Source of the DNA: Lagopus muta
Lineage: Eukaryota; Chordata; Aves; Galliformes; Phasianidae
Length of the DNA: 64,000 nt
NCBI RefSeq assembly: GCF_023343835.1
Contig: NC_064447.1
Coordinates: 14,137,501 to 14,201,500, forward strand
Direction of reading: 5' to 3'
Shown here: piece by piece, positions 47,590 through 60,400 of the stretch
How positions within the stretch are numbered: position 1 is the stretch's first letter
Layout: each line of letters opens with the position of its first letter
The notes under the pieces: generated by a model
Seen by the model: the letters and a program-made list of their open reading frames with translations, nothing else
Databases searched by the model: none
What the model was told of the DNA's origin: nothing
Program-made: the position numbers and the translations under genes

Positions 47590-50500
47590 TATAAATATAT
47601 AACTATTTTATTTTTAATATTAAATATTTTTAAATTACAAGCAATTTATTGAATCACACTATGCATGATAATCAATATACAGTAGAAATTACAATTTAAA
47701 AATGTACACAATTTAAAGACATTTTGACCTGAAATTCATTAACTATGATATATTGCCATAAACCTCATACCTGTATTAAATTACAATAGGAAAACCTCAT
47801 ACCTATGGTTTTGTTACATAGTTTCTCATTTACAAATAGAATTAAACATATATACACACACATCAGTACCATTTGTCATTTAAGTTACACCTACAACTGT
47901 GCAAGTTCGAACAATTTCATAAACAAAACTAACTGTAAGTCATATTCAAGTTTCTGAAAAACAGGCTGCTGGTTTTACAAATACTTATTCTCAGTAAGTT
48001 TCTATGATGTTCGACTCCCCTCTACGCTTTTTCCAGTCTTGTACCGAAGCCATTAACACAAGGATATTTCTGTATGACTTAAAGCTGAAGTAATTTTGTA
48101 CACTCCGTTCTTAGTTAAGGCTATTTCTTATAAGGCTAATAAATTTTGATCCCACCAACTCACCACCTTTCATCAACCCCAACAAAAATAGCCATTCACC
48201 AACACCTGACAACGCCGACACGCAGCGCTTCATCAAGTCCTTCACCAACCAGCCTCCTGGCGGAGGAAGCTTTGCGTGCAACATAAAAATCTGCTAAAAA
48301 TACTGATAAAAAGAATGAGGCTTAAATGGCTTTCATTAGTGCATCAACAAGGATATGAAACATGCTGAACTCGACCCTTCCCACGAGCATGGCACTGCCA
48401 CGAGCGGTTAGACGTGCCACGTCCCTGCAGACAGGGATCTGGGAGAGGACAGGCCTTTCCATTAAGACTAAACATACTTCCCACGTTGTTGGCTTCTTAC
48501 TACAGATACTCATTTTTATTTTTGTAAATAAACTTCCTTAAGTGGGAAAAACATCAGGTTTCATAAATAACTTCAGCAGCCAAATTGAGACAATGTCTTT
48601 GGATAAAAGTATCGTACTAGGGAGGGAATTAAAATTTCAGCAGTCTGAAAAGAGATACATCTACTTCCGAAACCGAAACCATGCTCAAGTAGCTAGTGCA
48701 AGAATTTCATACAGTTTTAAGAATGATTCGTAACACAGCACCTCATTAAGCACAATTTGTGGAATTACCGGTTCATCTTCGCTGTGCCACTGAGTGCTAG
48801 GTGGATACATTGCAGTATTGCTAATAGTTGATCAGATGTTTACTGTAATTTTATTTGTCCAAAAAAGACCCTTAGGATTATTGCCATCTAGCCTTCTGGA
48901 TTACTGAAATAAACCCACGGCTTAACTGAGGTGAGTCAACTTCACATGTTTCTCTCCTCTTTGTATAGCTGAAAAGGACATTGCTTAATATCATACATAT
49001 CCCAGCCCATTTGGAAAAAGTGCTCCTTTGGCAATTTGCTAGCAATTCGTCCATTTGCACTAAGGGGTGAATTTTCAATCCCTACGTAAGATTTTCTTTG
49101 AACTCTGGTGAAGAACAGACATTGTATTTCCCTCAAACCAAGGGAATTCCTGCTGGAAGGCTGCACATGTGAGAAACAGCTGAGTTTCCAGAATTTTAAG
49201 GACCAAAGCGCACAACCAAATTTTAACATTGTGGAATACAAGCTTGTACTTCACTTTGGACCATACTCTAAGTCAAGCCATTCAAAATTAAGGCTGAACT
49301 CCAGGTCTGACACAGTCGTTTTTCACCTCCCAGGGCAGATAAAACCACACACCATCTGCAGACCGCTTACAGAGCTTCATACTTAGTTCTGAATTTTCAC
49401 ACTTTAGAGTGTGAGAATTATTGAACCTCGATGTGATACCTTAATCTAGTTGTATCGAGGAGTTTAATATTGAAATTGTGGAATTTCTAAGCAATAATAT
49501 GTGCACGAAGTCAATTATCTGTCTCTTAACATATCCCAAGCAGCTCACAGCTTCCTTAAGCCCTTCGCACTGAAGCACAATTCTTACCAGCTCTGAACCT
49601 GAGTGCCTCATAAAAAAAGTTCTCACCAACACATTGGCAATTTTAATAACTTGACAGAACTAAGTCGCTCCCTTTTGGTTGGTGTGGAAGCCAGTGGGGC
49701 CAAGGGCTGGACAGTGCTGGAAAGAAGCAATTAACATATTCCTTTTCATTGAAAAAAACCAAAATGCATACAGAAGTATAAGACACCAACTTCACAGATC
49801 TGTAAATATCCAGTCCTCCTGCACTTCAGAGGACAAATGCTTTCAGGTGACTGGATCTGAACACAGAGCACTACCAGCACCATTATACTGAAGCCCTGCC
49901 CAAAAAAAGCCATTAAAATACAATGTAATTTAAAGCCAGGTAAACTGTTCCTGTCAGTGTTTCCTACAGATCTGCAGCTGCATAAGGCATTCCAAGAGGC
50001 CAGGGATTTGTTTCTCAAATTTACTCACTTTGCAATAGTAATTAAGGGTTTTTTTTTTTTCCCAAGCAATTTAAAGAATTTAACTAAATGCACAGGAAAG
50101 CATGAGGGTTCAAGAACCACGCTGTATTCCTTTCCCTACAGGCAGCTTCAGAGTAAACTTTACTATACAACATCTTTGGGTATGCATTTCAAGATGTACC
50201 ACGGAGCTCTGCAGATATGTGACAGTAAGTCTGGCCTCACAAAGGGTGTAGAACTGGCTATTAACGATTAGTGTAATTCTTAATTGTCGGAACATCACTG
50301 AGAGGTAGATCTACCACAGGCCTCTGAATGGTAGCCCCAGTCTGCAGTCAGCAGAAGAGAGCTTCAAAATTCACAGAATGTACAACTGAAGGGCCAAACA
50401 TGCCTGAAATCCAGTCTGTTTAAATCAGTCTTTTTTAGAAGATTCATAATTCCCAGTTTTGTACAGTCAATTTTGTTTCTTCTCTCTCCAAGGCAGAAAG

Positions 50501-51402
50501 TTGTAGTGCCAACTGGAAGGCCCTTAAGTGTGACACAGTCAGATGGAATTACAGTTCAAGCAGTCAGTAGGATCGTATTCAGGAATCGAGACATTATCTT
50601 TCATCTACAAATTCCAGAGTATATCATATACACTATTCCAGTTTCCTATAAAACATGAACACTAACAATCTCTAATCATCATTTAGAAATGGTACTGAAT
50701 ATAAGATTTCAGCAAATCTAACACTCGGAAGTTATGTACGTTTTACAAGTACCGTGCATAGCAAAGGCTACAAAAAGGACAAATCAAACTGGGTAACTGG
50801 GCCAATTCAACTTGTCTTATATTCCTCGAAAGATTTAACATTTTGATTCTGTACATCACCAGGAAATAGAGGAAGAATAATCCATAGTGCAATTGTAATA
50901 AGCAAAGTAACACGTAGTGATATCTTTTAAATAAATATGGCTCACTACTGATCAACTATCATTCATACAGTTCCAGCGACACAGCCACCTGTTGCACAGG
51001 ACAGTTATGCACAATTCTACAACAGGTGTATGTTCAAACATAATGAACTACATGGAAAAATATAAAAAGAATATTATACAATCTCATACATAAACCAGAC
51101 TGTAGTGTAATTGCTTAACTTGTCTCTTAAGTTATCTGAAAAATACTTCAAGTACTTGAAAACAGCGGCAGAATCATCTTTCAGTAATGAAAAGCAAAAT
51201 TGCACTGATTTAAAAATACATTACAAAGTTAAATACACATTCAAATTAATGTCCTGATTTAACATTGCTTTCAGTGTTTACTTTCATTTCTTAGGGCTTC
51301 TTGATTACCTGTGTCTCTCCAGGAGATCCAGAGTTCACACAAACAAGTTTCAGACACAGTCTGTGCGTCCTGCGTATGAAGTCCCAGAAAGTTTTTAACT
51401 AT
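47590..51402 (-). other. LMTK2: LMTK2 3' UTR, about 3.8 kb
   Basis: A/T-rich minus-strand sequence follows the LMTK2 stop (51403-51405). Two AATAAA hexamers lie close together at the far end (TTTATT at 47645-47650 and 47607-47612), which fits a long 3' UTR like that of mammalian LMTK2. Other hexamers inside could give shorter forms. No other gene is recognisable; the open frames are chance. Confidence 0.55.
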
Positions 51403-54400
51403 TTAATCTTTTTCTCCATCTTCACTGCTTCCTGTTGGCAGAGGGAAGTTGCAGTGAGATCCCAGCACAACCACTGCTGCTCTGCGAGACCTTTCCCACA
51501 CCCTGCCATTCTGCTATCGCACACTCCTCTGTACTGGCTTATCTTTCCCTGAAGCTTTCAACTGCTGTAAACGCTGAGCTCACAGATGCACGTGCACCTG
51601 CTGAAATCACACCGCTCAGTGTCACTTCTCAGGGCAGTGCAGGATTTCCAGAATCTCTGATCTCAGTAAGTTACTGAGCAGCCAACATTATCTAACCAGT
51701 AAGCATGAAACAAGAACAATACAGAACTATGTAACTGATCACATTTTTACACTGATCATCAGAAACACTCAGCAATCATTAGTATTTTTATAATGCAATA
51801 TTTTATCTAGATTAATAATACGCTGAACTGATTCAAGTTTGCCCTTTTTTCCCCCCTCTAAGTTGTCAAAAATGCATTCAAGCTTTAAAAAGCTTTTTGT
51901 CACATACAAGAAAGCTTCTGTTAATAGATTAGGTACTGGAACAGGCTGCCCAGAGAGGCTGTGGATGCCCCATCCTTGGAGGTGTTCAAGGCCAGGCTGG
52001 ATGGGGCCCTGGGCAGCCTGGTTTAGCATTAAACGTGGAGGTTGGTGGCCCTGCATGCAGCAGGGGGGTTGGAGATTCATGAACCTTGAGGTCCCTTCCA
52101 ACCCTGGCCATACTGTGATTCTGTGATCCTGCTACTACTCAACAAACTGAACTGATTTGTTTAGCTTCCTGAACTATTCTACTCAGCTTTAGAAAAGACA
52201 CTGCAATTCTTGAGAGAACATCAGAAATGCAGTTTCTAGAAAGCAATACATCAAAACTGTGAAACAGGCTTGGACAACTGTAGACAAATTCCTCATCCTG
52301 TGCAATGACAATAAAACAACCCATGACAAGGCAATAATGGGAATTATTAATTGTATTTATTAATTGGTAGCTTCAAAATAATAATTTTAACTAAATCACT
52401 TACCTCCTTGCTCTATATCTGAATCTGTAAGATGCGTAAGGGAAAAGCTTGCCATGTTTGCAGGAGAAATAGAGAATCTGGAGTAAGGGGATGAATGTGA
52501 CCAGTTCTGTTCGAGAGTCCGGGCAGGAGGAGGCGGAGAGAAGTACTTGGACTGAAGAGGTGGTTTAGAGCTAATAAGGCTATTAGCTGCCTTTGATATA
52601 AAGGATGGCTCTGGGGAGGAGAAGTCATCGTCCCATTCAAAACCACCACCTTGGTGTAAAAAACAAAGGAAACAAGAGAAAAAGAAGCAGTTTACAGTAC
52701 TGCAAAAGTCACATGATCTTAAAAGCAAGTCCCTGGAAGACTGCATTAGGTCAAAACAAACCTACTGTGCCTTCTCAGACAAGACCAAGTCATAAGAAAC
52801 AACACAGAATTACAGAGGATGCCAGTGAATTCTGGAAGCAAAATTCAAACTTGGGAGGCTTTTCTACATACCACACAAAAGCATAATACTGACTTCAGAA
52901 CACCAACTCTATCATGTAAAACCATATAACACTATGCTCAGCAATAAAACAGAGGAGAGGAGTATGGCAAGTTAGTCATCTTTTGCCTAGGAACTGGCTA
53001 GGCACCTGTACACGAGAGCTGGTGAATGATTCTGCACCACTTTTCTTTCTTCTTCTACATCTCCTTGTTTATTAAACATATTTTTTTTCCTCTCAACTCA
53101 CAGATTTCCTTGCTTTTCATCTTCCTCTCCTCCCATCCCACTGGGAGAGAGCAAGTGGCTGCGTGCCCACCTGCCTTCCCACACGTCGACCCACAGCATG
53201 CGTACACTCACAGGACAGAGCCTGGAGAGAATAAAGGTCACAAACAGAGCACACTGACAGTCATCAAGACTGCAGAGAGGAGTGCAGCACCTCCCCAGAT
53301 GCAAAACTCAGCTTCAGAACCCTGAGGTTCAAATCTTGCACTCATACCTACATTCTGACAACATCCAGCTGCTAAAGCAAATTATTTGTACAAGCACTCT
53401 AACGAGGCCAAGAAGTGTTGATGTGCTGCAACATCCAGACCAAATGGATAAAAACAGCCTCTTGAGCCAACCCTGCTGGGGTTTAGTCAGGGGGGGAGGT
53501 CACAAAGACAACTTACCTGCAGTTTGATCTGGGAGGAGAGGGGAGGGGAGGGGGTCACAAGGACTTCTTATCTGCAGTTCTGCAGTTTGGTTGCCTCTTG
53601 AGACACATCAGCAGATAAGCACTATTAACTCCCAAGCTTTGGTAAACAGTAACATTACTGTCCAAGCCTAGCTGAAGTATTTGCTTCAGACGTGGAATTG
53701 AAGCCAGTACAGTACAGTGTACGCATCAAACTACGTATTTCAAGTGACAGCTCATTAAAACTATGCAAAGCACTCTTAACCTGTGCTGCACATAAACATT
53801 TTCAAGTACCTTCTTCGTCTGTTGAGCTTTCTGAATTTGTAAATCTGTTGAAGTAACTAAAACCCGAAGACGGAGCAGGAGTGCTGTGAGAGCCTTCGCC
53901 GTTCAAGTCTGCCACACGGTTTCCCAATTCCTTGGTTGGTGTTTCCTAACGCAAACAAAATAAGGTTTAACCCTTTTGTACACGCAATGTATCCATGCAG
54001 TTAGATGCCAGCTTTCCAAAATTTCTCATTTCCCTTTCAAATCTACCATTGAACAGAATGGCCTGCAAGCTCTTAGTTATAACCACGCAACAGAACTCTG
54101 AGTTCACTTCAAGCATATACACATACTTCCATTTTCTAAACAAGTTTTATCAACTCAATGCTAAAATGCATGCAGAAGTGACTATTTGAACATCATTTAC
54201 AGTTAAAACATTTCATCTCCAATTGAACAGATATGGCTCCTTTATCAGCCACACACAGGCTGATATTGGTTTGGGTTTTTTTCCTGCTTTAAAGCAGCCT
54301 ACAGTCCTGCCTCCCAGCATTTTTTGTTGGCTTGCTTGCTCATTTTTGCACTCCTTAGCTCTAATTCAGGATGAAGAGGCTAATGCTGCACAACTGGTAC

Positions 54401-57400
54401 GTGAAGCAGCCAACATGTTAGAAATTGAAGGAAGGCTTCATAGTTCAACAACTGAGCAGTTTAATACATCTTATTTTTATCTTCCCCTTACAGTAGGATT
54501 ATTACTCTACAGAACACAAAGAAATAAATACCACCTGTTTCCCACTGCAGATGACGACTCCTGGCAGTTACACACATCACCACCAGCATTTGCAAAGCCT
54601 GACAACTCGACTGTTCTTTTAGACTCACTGTACTGATGGAAACTGATACAACAGGATTGTATTTTAATGTTGTAGCAACTGCACAAGATTAAAAATTGAT
54701 AGCGCAAATGGGAAACAAATCTAACCTCGGGCTGCACAAGCACATCAGTGTTATTTTATTGAATATGAACAACACTGTATTAATAAAAAGTAGTATTGTC
54801 ATCTAACTACTTCCCTCACCTTTTGATTATAGCTTAAGGTAAATTGTTTTGTGCTAATTAAGGCAAGACCCAGTGTTTTTACCTGTATAATAAACACATT
54901 CAAACTTAAGTCCTCATACTCCATCAACAGGTAGTCCACTTCCATAAAGCCACAACATTCCAGGAAATAAAATTACTAACAAAATCTAGTCCATAATATG
55001 CTGTCTCACACACCCAATTTAAGCACAGTCTTACAAGCATCAGTGATACATGACTAAAACCAAGTTTAAATCTAGTGCATACAACCAGGGTTCAAAAAGC
55101 ACTGGAAATTTAGGACTTGGTAAGCAACCCTGTGCAAAGCAAAACTGCATCTGCAGTCACTGCAGCCATTCTATTGCCAGCATAAAACTGCACCTCGGCA
55201 GGAAAAACTTTCTTTACACAAAGGAAGAAGAACCAACATCACAAACAAGATCCAAGAAAATCAACTTGTAATAGCGAGCCCACAAGTATCATTGATCTAT
55301 TCTCCCACTTCATGTTTAAAACAACCTTTTACTTCTCATTACAAAACAGATACCTGATCAAACAGATAGACCGTGACATCATCAAAGAACGTTACAGCTT
55401 TCTTCTCGTTTTTCCAGTGCTCAGGTTGCCTTTCATGAAGAGGTTTGGGAAGTTTCAGTAAGCTTCTCAGATGTTTTCCATCATCCTTGTCAGTAAGGAT
55501 CTCAGGAACTTGGTGAACAGTCTCATCCTCACTGTCAGAACTCAGGCTGTGCATGTGGAAAGTCCTCATGTCATCCTCAGAATCACTGTTTTCATCTTCC
55601 TCATCTGCATCATCACCGTCTTCTAAATCAAGCATGCCAGAAACATCAAGCTTGCCAAGGTATTTTCCTTCAATATCCGGCTCTTTCAGCTTTTGTCCTT
55701 CATTATGGTAGAAGGGCTTCTCACTATTACTGGAATCTAAAGAATTGTGTATGTTATGCACAGCCTTAAAGTCTCTGTGTGAAAGAAGTTCTGACGTGTT
55801 GGTGCCAACGCAAGAGACACTTTTACGGCAAGTCTCAGAGGGCTTTATTTCATCCCTCACATCATCTCCCACTGATATGTCCAGGGAATTCAGAGCTGCC
55901 TCAGTCCACTCCTCAGGACATCCCTGCACCCTTACACCCAGCTCTTGCATCTCTATCTTACGATTCAATTCAGGTTCTGTATTCTGAATACTGGTATCCT
56001 GGTAATCCCTTACATTGTGCTTTTGCGGTCTCTCTTCCAAACAGTGATCCTTCTCACTCTTATTCTCTCCTCTATTTGAAGAAGCACCACACGCAGTCTC
56101 CCTTGATACATTTACAGTCTCTTCTGCTTTTTTGTCTGGCTCGGAATCATTATCAGAGAAATAGGCAGAGTCTCTATATGAATTTTGATTTGATAATGGA
56201 GTTATTTCGAAGTTGCTGTTCACTGCATCTAAGCAAGGTGCTGCTTCTGAAACAATGATGACTGGATTAGAAGGCAGATCACTGACACTGCTGTCACTGC
56301 CCGCACACTGAGCGGTATCCCCATTGGAAGCATCCTCAACAATCACATGGGAAGTCCATTCCGGAGACTCCAGATTCTCTGTTTCATAGCCGCTGTCAGC
56401 AGGCTTATCAGGAGGCAAAAGTTTTTGAGGACTTTGAGCCTGTAAAGATTCCAAAACTTCAATTACATCTAAAGAATCCAAAGAATCAGGCGTCTCTAAG
56501 ATTTGGTCGACAGTTTCCCTAGGAGATGGGCTGTCTTCCAAAAGACTGTCCTGACTTGCGCAGTCTGAAGCACCAACAGAAATTAAGGTCACCTCTTCTG
56601 GAACATCCTTACAGTTCTCAAAATCACTTGATGTTTCTTGTCTTCCTTCTAACAAATCTTCACCTTTTTTGAATATGGGAGACTTACACTGCAAGTTTCT
56701 TTCTGCACCTTCCTGATCCCATTTTTCCCTAGTAAGAGCTATTTCATCAGACTCGGAAAGCATTCCCTGTTTTGTTTGTGTATCACTCTGATATGCTTCA
56801 GCAGTGCTGCTATAAGATGAATTCTTTCCAACATTATTATTTTTTGCATTATTGGACAGCTGTTGAAAGAAAGTATCAGTGTTACAGAACAAGGCTTGGT
56901 TGACTTCCACATTTGGAAGTTTCCCCTCATCCTTCAAATAAGCAAGACTCGTATCTTTATCGTGCAACTTACGCACTGCAGGTGGACTGGAGGATGCCGC
57001 TGTGTCTCCGCTAGTGTGAGACCGAGAATTCGTATCTTTATCCACTGCTACTGGGTTCAAGTTTTCGTCTTTCACAGTTCCACAATTTTCACGTATTAAG
57101 GAAAAGACCTGCACATTTTCAGCCAATACAGGCGCAGGCTCTACAGAGCTCCTACTTGAGGTTTCTAATACACTTTGTAGAACAGCTTCTGTTTTTTGCC
57201 CGAAATCACTGCTGGTTTTATTAGACAGTACCCCTGTGAGTAAGTTTTTCTCTTGAAGAAACAAGAAGTTATCAGAAAGTTCTTCTAAAGTTACCAACTC
57301 AGACTGGCTAGAGATGTTTTCACATACAGAAACTGCTCTGTTTTCAGAAGCGTGACTAGAATGCTCTTTCTCACCAAAACCTGTGACATTTGTAATATCC

Positions 57401-60400
57401 GTGTTTGAGTTTGAAACGGTTGGTTTGAAGTCGTTAGGAAAATTATTTGTTTCAGCAAAACCAAGTATTTTTTTATTTGTTAATTCTTCTGATCTCTCAA
57501 TGTCATTAAATATATTTTGGAAAGGACTTTCTGGACTACTGGTAGCAGGCAAAAATTCCTCTTTGGGATCTGTATTGTAGTGGAAGAAGTCCCCATCAGT
57601 GCTAGATTCTTCAACATCGAGATCCCTGAGAACCATGAAATGAGAACTTTTTTCTTGTACAGCTTCTTGATCCACTTCTGTAGTCAGTACAACTGATTGG
57701 TTATCGAAATTCATGCTGCAGCCACTACCTTTTTCCTCTAACTGGATATAGTAGTCGTTCCCAACTGAGAGTTTGTGTGCGTCAAACACAGGTAACACCC
57801 CAGGAACAGCTAGCGATGCTTCCTGACCACTTCCATCCTGTGCTCCTGGCCCTTGCTCTGAAAGGGACCTCTCAAAAACCTCCACTGGATAGAAAATACT
57901 CGTGTACGCCATTGCTTCATCAGGATTCACGTGACCACACTCATCAAAATGATCGTGTTTAGCTGCCTCCCAGATATATTCAAAGCTGAGACCCTGGCTT
58001 GTTTCAGTTACAGTAAGAACTTCCTCCATCTCATGGCCAAGTCTATCTCCCGTGAAGTGATCTAGGATCGGAAATGCAGAATTATTTGTTTCTCTATTTG
58101 AGGTGTTTGGCTTGAGAGCGTTCCACTGCTGTTCAAAATCAATCTCCGAGTCCCTTTGGCTCTGCATGCGAAGGTAAGTTAGAAGTCTGTGCACTTCTTC
58201 TGCTGTTGGTCTCTTCTCTGGAGGTAGCCAGCAGAATTGCAGAACTTCATACCTATGCAAACAAGAAACGTGTTTCAACAGTTTCCACGTGAAAAGCAAT
58301 TTACAGTAATCAGATCATTAATGAACTAAAGAGCAAAACACATTACTGACAGGAATTTGAATCAACAGCAATTCCTCTCATTTTTCCCTGCTGTTTCTTT
58401 GTCAGTAACTTGCCATAATTTCAATACACTTCTAAGAGAAATGGCTAATACAAAACATCTCCACCAGCTTTAAAAATACGTTTAAAAAGTTGAAGTTTAC
58501 CATCTATCAGAGTATGGCTGCTCCAGATGCGGCTTACAAAGTTTAACCTGCTTCTCCTTTATGACATGGGTTAAGACCTCTCTGTCGGAGAAGTCTGAGT
58601 AAGGCTGAGCAGCATTCTCAAACAGCTCCCATAACGTGACACCCAGGGACCTGGAAAAGAGCAGCAGAATGACAGTACGTGCCAACAACTATTTTTAAAT
58701 TGCTGTAAGAAAACAAGTACTACATAAACAGTTCACAAAAACCACCAAACACCACTCTCCTATTGGCTCAACAGGAATGTCAGAATCCGTTAACTCATTT
58801 TAATTGCATTTGATGGAAAGCTAGAAGCTCTCTGAAAGCAGTGCCAAGGAAGGTATTGAAACACAGAAGCTGCAAATGACTGATCTGTGGAAGAAACTCT
58901 TGCATATTAAAAAAAGTAACCTTATGGTTAGTACAACAGTAGGAAAGAAAATGTTTAGTCAAAAATTGCAGTCACAAGTTCGATCACTAGAAAGCAGATC
59001 TGTGTCAGTCTTCTTTACACTACATTTTTGAAGCTGCAGAACTGGGAAGTGCTGTATTTGCTCAGTGCTACATGCTACATTAACCATATTTTCAGTGACT
59101 AAAGTTGATCCCAATTACCATAGAACTACTCAGTTCAGAAGAGGTCTCTGGAAGTAATCTAGTAGCAACTTGAACAAAGCAGTTCTGTATAAAAGGCATT
59201 AAAATTTGGAATGCTTAAGGCCCTGGCTGCTGGTAGTTCAGATTAAGAATACAATCCAAGGAACTTTGCTTGAGGAATGCAAGAAAAAGTACTAAGATCA
59301 TTTCTACACATCTTTCTGTAAACCTAGGTTTACATTAAAAATAAAACAATTTATTATTAATATCCTTGAATACAAATGTTTTCAAGAACTGTCAGCCCAA
59401 GCCACAAATTCCATCCCTCAAATTTCCTTGGAATTGAAGGGGAACTCGATGACTTAAAAAAATTCCTCATCAAGACTTTCTCCAGTCCCTCTGTAGCTCT
59501 TTGGTAACAGAGGCAGCTAACTGCAGCCCTCCAACATGACACCACGAAACATTTCTACCAATTAAACTTAGTTGAGTTCTAGTGGGATCAACGTCAGTGC
59601 GATTTCAGATCACCTGCAGCTATTATATATTAATGCAAAACTTATTCACTACTTCCTTCCTTCACAAACTCTCAAATACATTTGTCAAACAGAGCAGCTT
59701 TTTATTGTTTTTTTTCTGCTTTCTTAATCTGGTTGTTCTCACAGCACGTTTCTAAGCTGCTTTCCAAAGCAAGATGAAGTTTCAGATTTGTAGAGATTAT
59801 CCTACCGTACATTTGATAAAGCCAACAAGCAGTGTACTTGGTCAACACTCAATTTAACTTTAAACATCATTTATTTCTTCACATAATCTTCGAAAATCTA
59901 TTCCAAAATCTAACACTAAAATCATTTTTAAATTTGCTACATACCATATGTTACTGTATTTATTTTGCTCTGCTGATAACAGTTTGTCTTGAAAACTCGT
60001 TACTAACTCAGGTGCGGTCCAGCGGAGAGGAACAAGTTTCTTCCCATCTGTCTCAATATAATCTTCCTATAGTATTGAAGGAAAAACAACTGAAAAAACA
60101 TTGAATCTACTCCCAGAACCTGACAAACTTTTCCTTAGCCTGGTTTTATGTGATCACTGTGTGCAAAATGGGAACTGAAATAAATCCCATTTTACCCAAG
60201 TAGCAGAGAAAGTGCTACAGAAGAAGAAGCACTCACTGCACAATAAAACCCAACACCAACTTCTTGCTTAGGATCTGCTACTCAAAACTTTTCAATGCAT
60301 GCTTTTCATTTTTCACATTCTCATTATTTTTAAGCATTTAAAACACTTTCTTTAAATGTCATTGCATTTTCTTTTCTTGAAATGTCAAAGTGAATTTTTG

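Noticed and set aside
55745-56258. Plus-strand open frames of 80 and 159 codons opposite the large LMTK2 exon
   Set aside because: They are antisense shadows of a 966-codon exon with clear conservation; no splice sites or family resemblance support them.
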